Assembly (NCBI GenBank): GCA_035501935.1
Contig: DATJVC010000024.1
Location: forward strand, 1 to 64,000
Length of the DNA stretch: 64,000 nucleotides
Reading direction: 5' to 3'
DNA from: Gammaproteobacteria bacterium
Lineage (GTDB): Bacteria; Pseudomonadota; Gammaproteobacteria; JAJPIJ01
Of this stretch, positions 36,635 through 45,590 are shown in pieces. The stretch's first letter is position 1. Each line of letters opens with the position of its first letter. The position numbers were made by a program, and so were the translations under genes. The notes beneath the pieces were generated by a model, which did not search any database, was not told the origin of the DNA, and saw nothing but the letters and a program-made list of their open reading frames with translations.

Positions 36635-36916
36635 TCAGTGAATGGCCGCCGATGGCTCGCACAGCATGCCGAGCAGGCGGCGCAGGTGGAATTCATGGGC
36701 GCGATAAAGCGTCATTAGGCCCGTCCGATTGTGTGGATCCATTTGCTTCAGATCGAAAATCCGCCCTTGATAGTAGGCCAGATCGTCCAGCAACTGTCCG
36801 CGGGCGCGTTCAATCACGGTATCGAAGTATTCCAAATCGGCAGGTTGCAACAGACGCTCCCGTTTTGAGCGGCGGCTGTTATCAATGACCAATTGCAATG
36901 TTGCCTTGTGGTTCAT
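36635..36916 (-). CDS. small hypothetical protein
   Basis: Not recognised. From the ATG at 36916, which has AGAGG 6 nt upstream, it gives 93 residues: MNHKATLQLVIDNSRRSKRERLLQPADLEYFDTVIERARGQLLDDLAYYQGRIFDLKQMD is its helical, charged body, ending in a segment with HEFHLRRLLGML. The longer frame upstream adds 21 residues without a ribosome site. It has no signal peptide or membrane segment and no cysteine motif. It is a single gene with its own strong terminator and lies near the cyclic-nucleotide-domain gene. Confidence 0.6.
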   Translation of the reverse strand: MNHKATLQLVIDNSRRSKRERLLQPADLEYFDTVIERARGQLLDDLAYYQGRIFDLKQMDPHNRTGLMTLYRAHEFHLRRLLGMLCEPSAAIH

Positions 36917-37191
36917 AACCGCCTCTTTAAAATAAGCCATCGGCCGTGTGTGCCCTTTCTCTGATTGGTTACTGTGCACTGGTCATGCCAGTTCTTGAGT
37001 TTTGTGGTCTTCGGCACTCAATTGGCAATAAAAAATCATTTATTAACAAGTGATTACTTGAATACATTGGCTATAAGATTGTAGCGACGGTTGAACAAAA
37101 ATAAGGGGGAATCTGTAGATTTGTCGGCGGACGGCGACATAGAGGGATACGGCCTCGATAATACTACCGCTGAATTACCGGGTTAAAAGCT

Positions 37192-37713
37192 CTATAAAGG
37201 CGTATCCACGGGGTCAATGTAACGATCTGCCGCAATCCAGTCACGAACCGCGCTTTCCGGCTCCACCAGCGTCTTGAACAATTGCGTATCGGCCTCGCGT
37301 AACCGGCGACTGACTTCCCGGCCCAGATTCATCAGCAGTAGCGTGTACTGTTCCGGATCCTTCTTGTAAATCTCATACATGTTGGCGCTGGAGATTTCGA
37401 TTGCCGAACACGGTTGGCGGGCAATCGCTGAACCGCTGCGGGGCCCCAAATCGAGCAGAGTCAGAATTCCGAAACAATCGCCGACGCCCAGTTTGCGCAA
37501 TAGATAAGTGCTGTCCTTCCAGCTCTTGACGATGTCGATCTCGCCTTCTTCCAATACAAACATGGAATCGCCCGGATCCCGCTCGCGGAAGTAATAGGCG
37601 CCCGCAGGTTGCTTGACGATGCGGGTAAATTGCAACAAGTAGCTCAGAATGTCGGCGTTAATGCCGCCAAAGATCGGCATATTTTGCAACAGGCGTATAC
37701 GGGCGGTGTTCAC
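37192..37713 (-). CDS. cyclic nucleotide-binding domain protein, altered phosphate cassette
   Basis: Stand-alone effector-binding domain of 173 residues starting at a GTG, with no DNA-binding domain. IFGGINADILSYLLQFTRIV and MFVLEEGEIDIVKSW are the family's beta-roll landmarks. The phosphate-binding cassette reads CFGILTLLDLGPRSGSAIA: the Glu that normally follows FG and contacts ribose is Ile here, and the Arg position is shifted to PRSGSA, so cAMP binding is doubtful. The C-terminal helix carries NLGREVSRRLREADTQLF. Its target is unknown. A gene of the same superfamily also ends the window. Confidence 0.82.
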   Translation of the reverse strand: MNTARIRLLQNMPIFGGINADILSYLLQFTRIVKQPAGAYYFRERDPGDSMFVLEEGEIDIVKSWKDSTYLLRKLGVGDCFGILTLLDLGPRSGSAIARQPCSAIEISSANMYEIYKKDPEQYTLLLMNLGREVSRRLREADTQLFKTLVEPESAVRDWIAADRYIDPVDTPL

Positions 37714-37948
37714 GGTGGCTGTTAATCGTTATGGTGGTGCCTTGTCGGAGGGGTGCAAAGATAATCCATACGCGTCCTTGGGTAAACGGCCCGCGGAATG
37801 GCACCTTTAAACAAACGGTTGGGTTGCGGCCCGTCCGGGAAGCCAAGAATTTTACCGGCCAAGATTAACTGGAAAAGCAAACTTCCCTTACAATGGTCCT
37901 CAACCACGCTCCAGATTGCCGCGCCATTCATTGAATTGAGGTTTCTGC

Positions 37949-38440
37949 TTGTCCCCATCTCGATCTCTCCTTGTCGCCTTGAGTCTGACCCTCGGCATCG
38001 GCGTATGGGCCGGATATCTTTTGCGCGGCGGCCATGTCATCCATGCGACAGAACCCTTTGTCATCGCCGAGGGACCAATCACATTCGTGGCGAGGCTGGA
38101 TACCGGCGCGGCAATCTCCTCCATCAATGCCCGCGACATTACAGTGAACGGGGCCGATGAGTCCCATCCGCGACGTGACATCGGCAAACCAATCCACTTC
38201 ACGTTGGTCAATGAAAAGGATGAATCGGTGACCTTGGACTCAACGGTATCCGATGTCAAAAGCGTGCGCACCGGCGATTGCCGCGAGTGGCGTTATCACG
38301 TTTACTTGACGCTGATCTTCCATGGACGCAAGGAACGCCTCTTGGTCAATCTCAATGATCGCAGCGCCTTCGCCGAGAAAATGCTGGTGGGTCGGGATTT
38401 TCTCGGGCACGGTTACGCCGTCCAAGTGGGCGATCCCTGA
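37949..38440 (+). CDS. membrane-anchored retropepsin-like protein (COG4067 type)
   Basis: A second protein of the RimB-like class, 163 residues. RSLLVALSLTLGIGVWAGYLL is a signal peptide or anchor. ITFVARLDTGAAISSINARDITV carries the DTGA motif of one retropepsin unit, and NLNDRSAFAEKMLVGRDFLGHGYAVQVG completes the fold. The start is a TTG at 37949 with GAGG 8 nt upstream; no ATG is available nearby. Unlike the copy beside rimK it appears to act outside the cytoplasm. Its ends convergently with the pyrC-like gene. Confidence 0.75.
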   Translation: MSPSRSLLVALSLTLGIGVWAGYLLRGGHVIHATEPFVIAEGPITFVARLDTGAAISSINARDITVNGADESHPRRDIGKPIHFTLVNEKDESVTLDSTVSDVKSVRTGDCREWRYHVYLTLIFHGRKERLLVNLNDRSAFAEKMLVGRDFLGHGYAVQVGDP

Positions 38441-38463
38441 GCACTTCGAACTTTTGAAGCGCG

Positions 38464-39798
38464 TTATTCCCCGGAAGGTCGTTTTCGTGCGGATCGCCGC
38501 CATGATCGGGATGGCGATGAACGGGCTGCGCGATGGATCACCTTTCCGCCCAGCAGGGTTACACGTACCCGGCCCTGCACGTGCTCGCCGAGAAGCGGGG
38601 TATTTTTTCCCGTGCTGAGCAAGGTGTCCTCCGCGACAACCCAGTCCTCCTGTGGATCAAAAATACACACATCCGCACTGGCACCCGCCGTCAGTGTTCC
38701 GGCGGGGGAGCCCAATATCCGCGCCGGCTTGATGGTACAGGCGGCGACGGCAGCGGGAAGGTCGAGGACCTTGTCGCGAACCAGCCGCAGCATCAACGGC
38801 AGCCAGGTCTCCAACGCCGAGATGCCCGGTTCGGTGGCCGCAAAGGGCTGGCGCTGCGCATCTTGATCCTGGGGTTGGTGATCCGAGCAGACGGCGCTGA
38901 TCACACCCGCCCGCAACGCCTTGCGCAAGCCATCGCGGTCAAGCGGGGATCGAAACGGCGGCCGCACGTGATAAGCACTGTTAAACCCCGCGGTCTCGGC
39001 GTCGGTGTGGAACAAGTGCTGCACGCTCACATCGGTGGTGACCGGCAGACCGCGACGCATGGCCTCGGCCACCAGCATGGCGGCGCGGGCGGTGGACAAA
39101 CGGCAGAAATGAGCACGGGCGCCGGTATGTTCGATCAAGAGCAGATCGCGGGCAACCGCCACGGTCTCGGCGGTTTCGGGAATGCCCGGCAGGCCCAACC
39201 GGGTGCTGAACGCGCCTTCATGGATGCACCCTTGTCCGGCCAGCCAGGCGTCCTCCGCATGCAGGAACACGGTCAGGTCACAGGTGCGGGCGTATTCCAA
39301 TGCCCGGCGCAACACCTCGGTATTGACCATCGGCGCCATGGCATTGCTGACACCCACACAGCCGGCTCGTTTCAGGCTGTGCATGGCCGCCAGCACTTCA
39401 CCCTTGAGTTCTTGGGTGAGCGCGCCCAGGCAGACCACGCGCGCTCGGCCCGACTGGGCCGCCCGCTGGTGGATGAGTTCCACCACCGCCGGTGTGTCAA
39501 TTACCGGGCGGGTATCGGGCGGACAGCACAACGTGGTCACGCCGCCGGCCGCGGCCGCCCGGGTTTCGCCAGCGATGGTGGCTTTCTGATCCTGGCCCGG
39601 TTCGCGCAGGCGAGCGCTCAAATCCACCCAGCCGGGGGAGACGATGAATTTCTTCGCGTCGATGACCTCCGCAGCGCGGAAATCCCGCGGTGCACGGCCA
39701 ACGGCGGCGATCCGTCCGTCGGCGATGTACAGATCCGCCACCGCGTCGATCTCGTTGGCGGGGTCGATAATACGGCCATTTTTGATGTGCAGGTTCAC
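38464..39798 (-). CDS. pyrX: dihydroorotase-like protein PyrC' lacking the metal motif
   Basis: Dihydroorotase fold of 444 residues, but WVDLSARLREPG at 58-68 has Ser and Arg where active enzymes have the metal ligands HxH. Other expected ligands also differ: TTDVSVQHLFHTD in place of the usual EVTPHH, and SDHQPQD for the TDHAPH motif. Such proteins (PyrC' or PyrX in Pseudomonas) are inactive and are needed for assembly of the aspartate transcarbamoylase. It starts 1 bp after pyrB. A true dihydroorotase must be encoded elsewhere. Confidence 0.9.
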   Translation of the reverse strand: MNLHIKNGRIIDPANEIDAVADLYIADGRIAAVGRAPRDFRAAEVIDAKKFIVSPGWVDLSARLREPGQDQKATIAGETRAAAAGGVTTLCCPPDTRPVIDTPAVVELIHQRAAQSGRARVVCLGALTQELKGEVLAAMHSLKRAGCVGVSNAMAPMVNTEVLRRALEYARTCDLTVFLHAEDAWLAGQGCIHEGAFSTRLGLPGIPETAETVAVARDLLLIEHTGARAHFCRLSTARAAMLVAEAMRRGLPVTTDVSVQHLFHTDAETAGFNSAYHVRPPFRSPLDRDGLRKALRAGVISAVCSDHQPQDQDAQRQPFAATEPGISALETWLPLMLRLVRDKVLDLPAAVAACTIKPARILGSPAGTLTAGASADVCIFDPQEDWVVAEDTLLSTGKNTPLLGEHVQGRVRVTLLGGKVIHRAARSSPSRSWRRSARKRPSGE

Positions 39799-39799
39799 G

Positions 39800-40765
39800 T
39801 TAGTTCGCCTGGCTGCCGGCGGTCATCGCCATCACCGCCATGCGCACGGCAATACCATGGCTGACCTGTTGCAGGATTACCGAGCGGACACCGTCGGCCA
39901 CCTGCGAATCGATTTCCACCCCGCGGTTGATGGGCCCCGGGTGCATGACAATGGCGTCCGGATGGGCGAGCTTCAACCGTGCCGGCGTCAAGCCATACAG
40001 ATGGAAGTATTCCGCGGCGCCAGGTAGCAGCGCCCCGCGCATGCGCTCGGTCTGCAACCGCAGCATCACGATCACGTCGACATCGCGCAAGCCCGTCTCG
40101 ATGTCATGGAACACGCGCACACCGAGCGTCTCGACGCCGGCGGGGATCAGCGTGCGCGGACCAACGACGCGTACTTCCGGCACACCCAGTGTTTTGAGCG
40201 CGTGAATTTCTGATCGCGCGACGCGCGAGTGCAAGATATCGCCGACGACGGCGACCTTGAGCCGCGTGAAGTCGCGCTTGTGGCGGCGGATGGTATAGGC
40301 GTCGAGCATCGCCTGCGTTGGATGTGCATGCCGCCCATCGCCGCCATTGATGACACTGATGTGCGGCGTTACGTGACGGGCGATGAAATGGGCGGCCCCG
40401 CTCAGGTGATGCCGCACCACGAACATGTCGCAGTGCATGGCCTCCAGATTACGCAGCGTGTCCAGCAGCGTCTCGCCCTTTTTGGCCGAGGAACTCTCGA
40501 TGTTGAGGTTCAGCACGTCGGCGGACAGGCGCTTGGCCGCCAGCTCGAAGGTGGTGCGCGTGCGCGTACTGGGTTCGAAGAACAGGTTGACTATGGTCTT
40601 GCCGCGCAGGAGGGGAACTTTCTTCACCGCCCGTCCGCCGATACCGGCAAAACCTTCCGCCCGATCCAGGATCTCGATCAGCAGTTCGCGAGGCAAACCT
40701 TCGATGGTTAAAAAATGCTGGAGACGGCCGTGGGCATTGATCTGGAGGTCGCGTTCCTTCTTCAT
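39800..40765 (-). CDS. pyrB: aspartate carbamoyltransferase catalytic subunit
   Basis: Joins carbamoyl phosphate to aspartate, the first committed step of UMP synthesis. It is 321 residues. [21 protein letters not shown] contains the carbamoyl-phosphate loop [21 protein letters not shown] is the second substrate motif, and LRLQTERM is near the aspartate site. The N-terminal [20 protein letters not shown] extension is like that of the class A enzymes which need PyrC'. It overlaps pyrR by 4 bp. No regulatory subunit pyrI is seen. Confidence 0.96.
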   Translation of the reverse strand: MKKERDLQINAHGRLQHFLTIEGLPRELLIEILDRAEGFAGIGGRAVKKVPLLRGKTIVNLFFEPSTRTRTTFELAAKRLSADVLNLNIESSSAKKGETLLDTLRNLEAMHCDMFVVRHHLSGAAHFIARHVTPHISVINGGDGRHAHPTQAMLDAYTIRRHKRDFTRLKVAVVGDILHSRVARSEIHALKTLGVPEVRVVGPRTLIPAGVETLGVRVFHDIETGLRDVDVIVMLRLQTERMRGALLPGAAEYFHLYGLTPARLKLAHPDAIVMHPGPINRGVEIDSQVADGVRSVILQQVSHGIAVRMAVMAMTAGSQAN

Positions 40766-41295
40766 GCCGTCTTGGTACTCTTCATCAGACTCAATCGCAG
40801 TGGGTCTGGGCCAAGCAGTTTAACATGTTCCCTGGGCTTGAGTGATAACGACATGCCTGCGATATCCGCCCGGATGGGCAGTTCCCGTCCGCCGCGATCC
40901 ACCAGTACGGCGAGCGTCACGCTGGCCGGCCGACCATAATCGAAGATCTCGTTCAGGGCCGCGCGCACGGTGCGGCCGGTGTAAAGGATGTCGTCCACCA
41001 GCAGGATGTGACGGTCGGTGATCGTGAAGGGCAAATTGGAGGGCTCGACGGTGGGATGGATCCCCACGCGCTCGAAATCGTCGCGGTGATAGGCAATGTT
41101 CAGCGCGCCTGGCGGTTCGTGGATATTGAGATGACGCCGCAGGGCATCGGCGATCCACACCCCGCCGGTGCGCACGCCGATGACCGCGACGGGGTGCCGA
41201 CCGTTGGATTTCAGAAATGCGCGCAGATCTGCAGCCATGCCGGTCAGCATCTTCGGGACATCTCGATCTTCCGGCGCGGTCTTTACCCGCTTCAT
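40762..41295 (-). CDS. pyrR: PyrR-type uracil phosphoribosyltransferase/regulator
   Basis: Phosphoribosyltransferase of 177 residues. [22 protein letters not shown] is the PRPP-binding loop with the DD pair, and [21 protein letters not shown] is the N-terminal substrate motif. PyrR regulates pyr operon attenuation in Firmicutes. In proteobacteria the regulatory role is less certain and uracil phosphoribosyltransferase activity is possible. The ATG at 41295 overlaps the ruvX stop, which rules out a longer frame. It starts the pyrR-pyrB-pyrC' run. Confidence 0.92.
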   Translation of the reverse strand: MKRVKTAPEDRDVPKMLTGMAADLRAFLKSNGRHPVAVIGVRTGGVWIADALRRHLNIHEPPGALNIAYHRDDFERVGIHPTVEPSNLPFTITDRHILLVDDILYTGRTVRAALNEIFDYGRPASVTLAVLVDRGGRELPIRADIAGMSLSLKPREHVKLLGPDPLRLSLMKSTKTA

Positions 41296-41714
41296 GTGTG
41301 CGCGGAAGATGCGGGCGAGCGGGCGTCGTGTTCCCGCAGCCACGACTCCAGGATGATCCGCGCCGCTTCGGCGTCGATGTCCGCGGCAGCGCCCACCGCC
41401 TCATGCGACGACAGGCGCTCATCAATGAATTCCACGGGCAAGCGGAAGCGATCCGTAAGCTGGCGGCTGAAGCGTTTGACTTGATCGGTCAGGGGATGCG
41501 GGCGTTCATCGTGACTCAGGGGCAGGCCCACAATAAACTTCTGCGGCTGATATTCACTCACCCATGCCGTGATCCGATCCCAATCAGGGCGCCGGGCGTG
41601 CACGGGAACGCTGCGCAGCGGGCTCGCCGTTCGCGTCAGGGTCTGCCCCACTGCCACGCCGATGCGCCGCGTACCGTAGTCGAAGCCCATGACTGTTAAT
41701 ACCGCCCCATTCAT
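41292..41714 (-). CDS. ruvX: RuvX/YqgF Holliday junction resolvase-like protein
   Basis: RNase H-fold nuclease of 140 residues, implicated in 16S rRNA 5' processing and possibly junction resolution. VMGFDYGTRRIGVAVGQTL is the first catalytic motif, with the conserved Asp in FDYGT. FIVGLPLSHDERPHPLTDQVKRF and VEFIDERLSSHEAV complete the active site, including the Glu in DERLSS and a late Asp. It overlaps yqgE and pyrR by 4 bp at each end, and the yqgE-ruvX pair is widely conserved. Confidence 0.95.
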   Translation of the reverse strand: MNGAVLTVMGFDYGTRRIGVAVGQTLTRTASPLRSVPVHARRPDWDRITAWVSEYQPQKFIVGLPLSHDERPHPLTDQVKRFSRQLTDRFRLPVEFIDERLSSHEAVGAAADIDAEAARIILESWLREHDARSPASSAHT

Positions 41715-42271
41715 GCATGGCCGGCCTCGGTGGATAAACTATCGGCCCGTATGCCGAGCAGGGCGACGGCGGCCTGCCAGCGATCCTCAGGCGACAGGCG
41801 GAATAATATGTCCTGGTTTGCCGGCGCGCTGAGCCAGGAGTTGTCCAGCATTTCGCGTTCCAACTGACCCGCACCCCAACCGGCATAGCCCAACGCCACC
41901 AGCGCATCCGCCGGCCCCTCGCCCTTGGAGATGGCCTCCAGAATATCGCGCGAGGTGGCAACGCCAATCTCCGTGCTGACTTGTAAATTGGAACTCCATG
42001 TCCCCATGGGACGATGCAGCACGAAACCACGATCAGGCTGCACCGGCCCCCCGTTGAACACCAGCCGGCTGTTGATTTGTGGATCGGCGGTCGCCATTTT
42101 CATCTGTGAGAAAACTTCGCCCAGAGCGATGTTCATCGGCCGGTTGATGACAATGCCCATGGCGCCCTCTTCACTATGGGCGCAGATATACGTCACGGTC
42201 TGGCTGAAATTCGGGTCCGCCAGCGTCGGCATGGCAATCAAAAATTGGTTGGTCAAATTCAACGCTTCCAT
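41711..42271 (-). CDS. yqgE: YqgE/AlgH family protein
   Basis: UPF0301 protein of 186 residues, role unknown. MEALNLTNQFLIAMPTLADPNFSQTVTYICAHSEEGAMGIVINRP is the classic N-terminus. YAGWGAGQLEREMLDNSWL is the conserved C-terminal motif. In Pseudomonas AlgH was linked to alginate regulation. Conserved pairing with ruvX suggests a housekeeping role. It starts 146 bp downstream of the tonB stop on the same strand. Confidence 0.95.
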   Translation of the reverse strand: MEALNLTNQFLIAMPTLADPNFSQTVTYICAHSEEGAMGIVINRPMNIALGEVFSQMKMATADPQINSRLVFNGGPVQPDRGFVLHRPMGTWSSNLQVSTEIGVATSRDILEAISKGEGPADALVALGYAGWGAGQLEREMLDNSWLSAPANQDILFRLSPEDRWQAAVALLGIRADSLSTEAGHA

Positions 42272-42417
42272 GTAATAAGTATCGGCGCGAAGTCGACAAT
42301 TCTCAAGCGGCCGGACAGTTGATTGTTCTTTATCGTTATTTTTACCCCCACCATTTCGCTGACAGCGGGCGCCGCGCCATTGCGCGCAGCTTGTCCAGTC
42401 TCACGCAAAATGAGTTG

Positions 42418-43437
42418 TCACTGCGCGGCAAAATGCTCGCTGCTCTGGAACTGCCAGGTTCGGGTGATGTGCAGGATGTCGACTTCCTTGACGAAATCCT
42501 CCGGGAACGGCGCGTAGGGTGCGGCCATTCTGACGATACGGATTGCGGCGTCGTCGAGCACGGCCTGGCCGGAGGGGCGCCGCACGCTGATTTCATTGAT
42601 GGAGCCGTCCGAGTTCAACGCGACATCCAGGATCAGGCTGCCGGAAAGTTTTTTGCGCCGGGCCTCGTCCGGATAGTTGAGGTTGCCCACGCGTTCGACC
42701 TTGGCGCGCCAGGCCTCCATATAGGCGGCATATTTGTATTCACGCGTGCTGGCGGAAATGAACTTGCGCCGCGGGCGCTTGGCGATGGCATTTTCGCGTT
42801 CCTCGATCTCCGCATCGAGGCTGGCGATGGCGAAGCTCCTCGCCACGAGGGTCGCCGCCGTCGGCACGGGTGCAGGCGGTGACGCTTGTGCGACGGTTTG
42901 TTCCTCCACCGGCTTTTTCTCTTGTGCGACTTCCCGGGTTATTTCTTCCTGAGTGGTCTTTTCGATCTTTTTAATTGGTTTCAGCTTCGGTTTCGTCGGA
43001 CTCACCGGCTGCGGTGCTGGAACCTCGGCAATAAGTTCATGTGCAGTTGCGAATGTCGGCGGCGGTGATATGTGCGCAGGCGGAGTCAGCGGCTTGGTGC
43101 TGATCACGCGGACGGGGGACGCCGCTGATGCCGGCGGGAGGGGGCCAAAGGTGGCGGGCAGCACGGCGCGAAACGGCGTGGCGGGACGGGCGTTTTCTTC
43201 CGATTCTCCACCGCCGAGATGATTGGCTTGGGCCAGTCGATCGGCGTCCGGGGGTGGCGTCTCGGAGCGGCTCTGCACCAGCACGATCTCCATCATGTTG
43301 TAGCGCGTGGTTTTGCCCGCCGCCGGCTTGAAGGCGACGCCAAAAACAAACATCGCATGCAGAAGTAAGGCCAGACAGAGGGTGAGACCCAGACGGTCAC
43401 CCGGCGTTATCATTGGAGCAGCGCTGACTGCGGACAA
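42418..43437 (-). CDS. tonB: TonB-family energy transducer
   Basis: Links inner-membrane proton motive force to outer-membrane transporters. It is 339 residues. One membrane segment (LGLTLCLALLLHAMFVFGVAF) lies near residue 20. A long Pro-rich, then Lys/Glu-rich linker follows (TPPAHISPPPTFATAHELIAEVPAPQPVSPTKPKLKPIKK). The C-terminal domain has NYPDEARRKKLSGSLILDVALNSDG, close to the YP motif. The start is a TTG at 43437 with GAGGGA 7 nt upstream; an ATG at 43413 is an alternative. Together with gshB and yqgE this order recurs in gammaproteobacteria. Confidence 0.92.
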   Translation of the reverse strand: MSAVSAAPMITPGDRLGLTLCLALLLHAMFVFGVAFKPAAGKTTRYNMMEIVLVQSRSETPPPDADRLAQANHLGGGESEENARPATPFRAVLPATFGPLPPASAASPVRVISTKPLTPPAHISPPPTFATAHELIAEVPAPQPVSPTKPKLKPIKKIEKTTQEEITREVAQEKKPVEEQTVAQASPPAPVPTAATLVARSFAIASLDAEIEERENAIAKRPRRKFISASTREYKYAAYMEAWRAKVERVGNLNYPDEARRKKLSGSLILDVALNSDGSINEISVRRPSGQAVLDDAAIRIVRMAAPYAPFPEDFVKEVDILHITRTWQFQSSEHFAAQ

Positions 43438-43518
43438 ATAGGAATCCCTCTTTATCCCGACACCTGCATTATAACTCCGAATGGGCTCACCCGTGGTGGC
43501 GCGCGCGTACGGGGGACA

Positions 43519-44475
43519 TTACCGGCGTGCGCCCAAGCGCCGTTCGATCGCGTCCAACACCCGCCCCTTGATGTCGATTCCGTAAATCGCTTCAAGTTCG
43601 CGTACGCAGGTCGGGCTGGTGACGTTGATCTCGGTCAGATAGTCTCCGATCACGTCCAGCCCCACGAACAGCAGGCCGCGCTCGCGCAACACCGGCCCCA
43701 CCTGCGCGGCGATCCAGCGATCGCGCTCACTCAAGGGCCGGCCCTCGCCGCGACCGCCGGCGGCCAGGTTGCCGCGGGTTTCACCGGCGGCCGGGATGCG
43801 CGCCAGCGCGTACTCCACCGGCTCGCCATCGATCATCAGGATGCGTTTGTCGCCTTGGGCGATGTCATGCAGATAGCGTTGCGCCATGACAAATTTGCGG
43901 CCGTGATCGGTCATGGCCTCGAGGATCACGCTCAGATTGGCGTCACCCAGGTGCACGCGGAAGATGGAGACACCGCCCATGCCGTCGAGGGGCTTCAGCA
44001 CCACTTCGTGATGCTCCTCCACGAAGGCGCGCAATACGTCGTCCTCGCGGCTGACCAGTGTCGGCGGGCAGCATTGCGGAAACCAGGCGGTGAACAGTTT
44101 TTCGTTCGCGTCGCGCAATGATTGCGGGCGGTTGACCACCAGCGCGCCACGCCGCTCCGCCTGCTCCAGCAGATAGGTGGCGTAGATGTATTCCATGTTG
44201 AATGGCGGATCCTTGCGCATGAGGATGCCATCGAACTCGGCGAGCGGTCGCATGGCCGAAGCCCCCAGCGCGTACCAGTCCTGTGCATCATCGCGCACTT
44301 CCACGCCTCGCGCCCGGCCGAGCGCCTCGCCGTCGCGCAGCAGCAAATCGTTCAACTCCAGATAGGACAGCGCATAGCCGCGTGCCTGCGCCGCCAGCAT
44401 CAGCGCGAAGGTGGTGTCCTTCTCGATGTGGATCCCCGGCAGGGGATCCATGACGACCGCCAGTTTGATGGACAT
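43519..44475 (-). CDS. gshB: glutathione synthetase
   Basis: Adds glycine to gamma-glutamylcysteine. The ATG at 44475 gives MSIKLAVVMDPLPGIHIEKDTTFALML, the standard start, with 318 residues. Conserved ATP-grasp motifs: VLKPLDGMGGVSIFRV, YLHDIAQGDKRILMIDGEPVEYALARIP and the glycine-rich GNLAAGGRGEGRPLSERD, followed by VGLDVIGDYLTEINVTSPT. gshA is not in the window. It is divergent from hemC. Confidence 0.96.
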   Translation of the reverse strand: MSIKLAVVMDPLPGIHIEKDTTFALMLAAQARGYALSYLELNDLLLRDGEALGRARGVEVRDDAQDWYALGASAMRPLAEFDGILMRKDPPFNMEYIYATYLLEQAERRGALVVNRPQSLRDANEKLFTAWFPQCCPPTLVSREDDVLRAFVEEHHEVVLKPLDGMGGVSIFRVHLGDANLSVILEAMTDHGRKFVMAQRYLHDIAQGDKRILMIDGEPVEYALARIPAAGETRGNLAAGGRGEGRPLSERDRWIAAQVGPVLRERGLLFVGLDVIGDYLTEINVTSPTCVRELEAIYGIDIKGRVLDAIERRLGARR

Positions 44476-44568
44476 TTCCGTGAGTCTCTTTACATCGCCA
44501 TGCACGGTTTGCGCTATTCACTCCGGGCCGCGTAGCATAGGCGGACCATCGCTGCAGTATAACCGCCC

Positions 44569-45504
44569 GTGTCTCCCTTGACATCGCTCGCCATCGCCAC
44601 CCGCAAGAGCCCGCTGGCCCTCTGGCAGGCGACACATGTGCGCGATGCGCTACTGGCGCACCATCCCTGGCTGGATGTGCAGATCATCGGCATGCGGACG
44701 CGCGGCGATAAAATTCTCAACAGCCCGCTGGCTGCAGTCGGCGGCAAGGGTCTGTTCACCAAAGAGCTGGAGGACAGTCTGCTTGGTCGCCGTGCCGACA
44801 TCGCCGTGCATTCAATGAAAGACGTGACCGTGGAGATACCCGCCGGCCTCGCGGTGCCGGTGATGCTTAAACGGGAGGACGTGCGCGATGTACTCCTGTC
44901 AATTCATCACGCCGATCTCGACGCCTTGCCACACGGTGCGCGCGTGGGCACCGCCAGCCTGCGCCGGCAGTGTCAACTCAAGGCCTGGCGCGATGACGTG
45001 AAAGTACTGTCCTTGCGCGGCAACATCGGCACGCGCGTCAAGAAACTGGAGGCTGGTGAATACGACGCCATCGTACTTGCCGCTGCCGGCGTCAAACGGC
45101 TGGGGCTGGAGGGGCATGTGCGCCAGCATTTGCCTGTCGAAACCATGCTGCCGGCGATTGGCCAGGGCGCCATCGGCATTCAGTGTCGCAGCAATGATGC
45201 GCGTGTATTGGAATTGATCACGCCCCTGAATGATACCGACACTTTGACCTGTGTGCTGGCCGAACGGGCGCTCAATCGGGGGTTGGGCGGCGGTTGTCAG
45301 GTGCCCATTGCCGGCCATGCGTCATTACACGGCCCACAATTGATTTTACGCGCCCTGGTGGGCCGTCCTGATGGCACTGAAATCATCCGGGGTGAGATCA
45401 GCGGCCCGGTAGATGAGTTGGAACTGCTGGGCCGGAGTCTGGCCGAGGATCTGCTGTCGAGAGGTGCGGGGGCGATTCTCGAAGAATTCGGCCCGTATTG
45501 TTAA
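44569..45504 (+). CDS. hemC: hydroxymethylbilane synthase (porphobilinogen deaminase)
   Basis: Polymerises four porphobilinogens to hydroxymethylbilane in tetrapyrrole synthesis. It starts at a GTG and has 311 residues. IATRKSPLALWQATHVRDAL, HSMKDVTVEIP, GTASLRRQCQLKAWRDD and GGGCQVPIAGHA are conserved; C243 in GGGCQ binds the dipyrromethane cofactor. hemD, often its partner, lies 17 kb away instead of adjoining it. A strong hairpin follows the stop. Confidence 0.97.
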   Translation: MSPLTSLAIATRKSPLALWQATHVRDALLAHHPWLDVQIIGMRTRGDKILNSPLAAVGGKGLFTKELEDSLLGRRADIAVHSMKDVTVEIPAGLAVPVMLKREDVRDVLLSIHHADLDALPHGARVGTASLRRQCQLKAWRDDVKVLSLRGNIGTRVKKLEAGEYDAIVLAAAGVKRLGLEGHVRQHLPVETMLPAIGQGAIGIQCRSNDARVLELITPLNDTDTLTCVLAERALNRGLGGGCQVPIAGHASLHGPQLILRALVGRPDGTEIIRGEISGPVDELELLGRSLAEDLLSRGAGAILEEFGPYC

Positions 45505-45512
45505 TAAAGAAA

Positions 45513-45541
45513 CGCCCCCGGCGGATGTCCCACCGGGGGCG
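45513..45541 (-). terminator. strong terminator between hemC and the phosphate porin gene
   Basis: Stem CGCCCCCGG (45513-45521) pairs with CCGGGGGCG (45533-45541) around an 11-base loop. On the minus strand it is followed by TTTCTTTATT, which makes it a good terminator for the porin gene; on the plus strand it lies 9 bp after the hemC stop. Confidence 0.85.
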
Positions 45542-45590
45542 GAGGCTTGCAGGGAACAAACTGCGTTAGAAGGAACCTGTATGAATTTTC

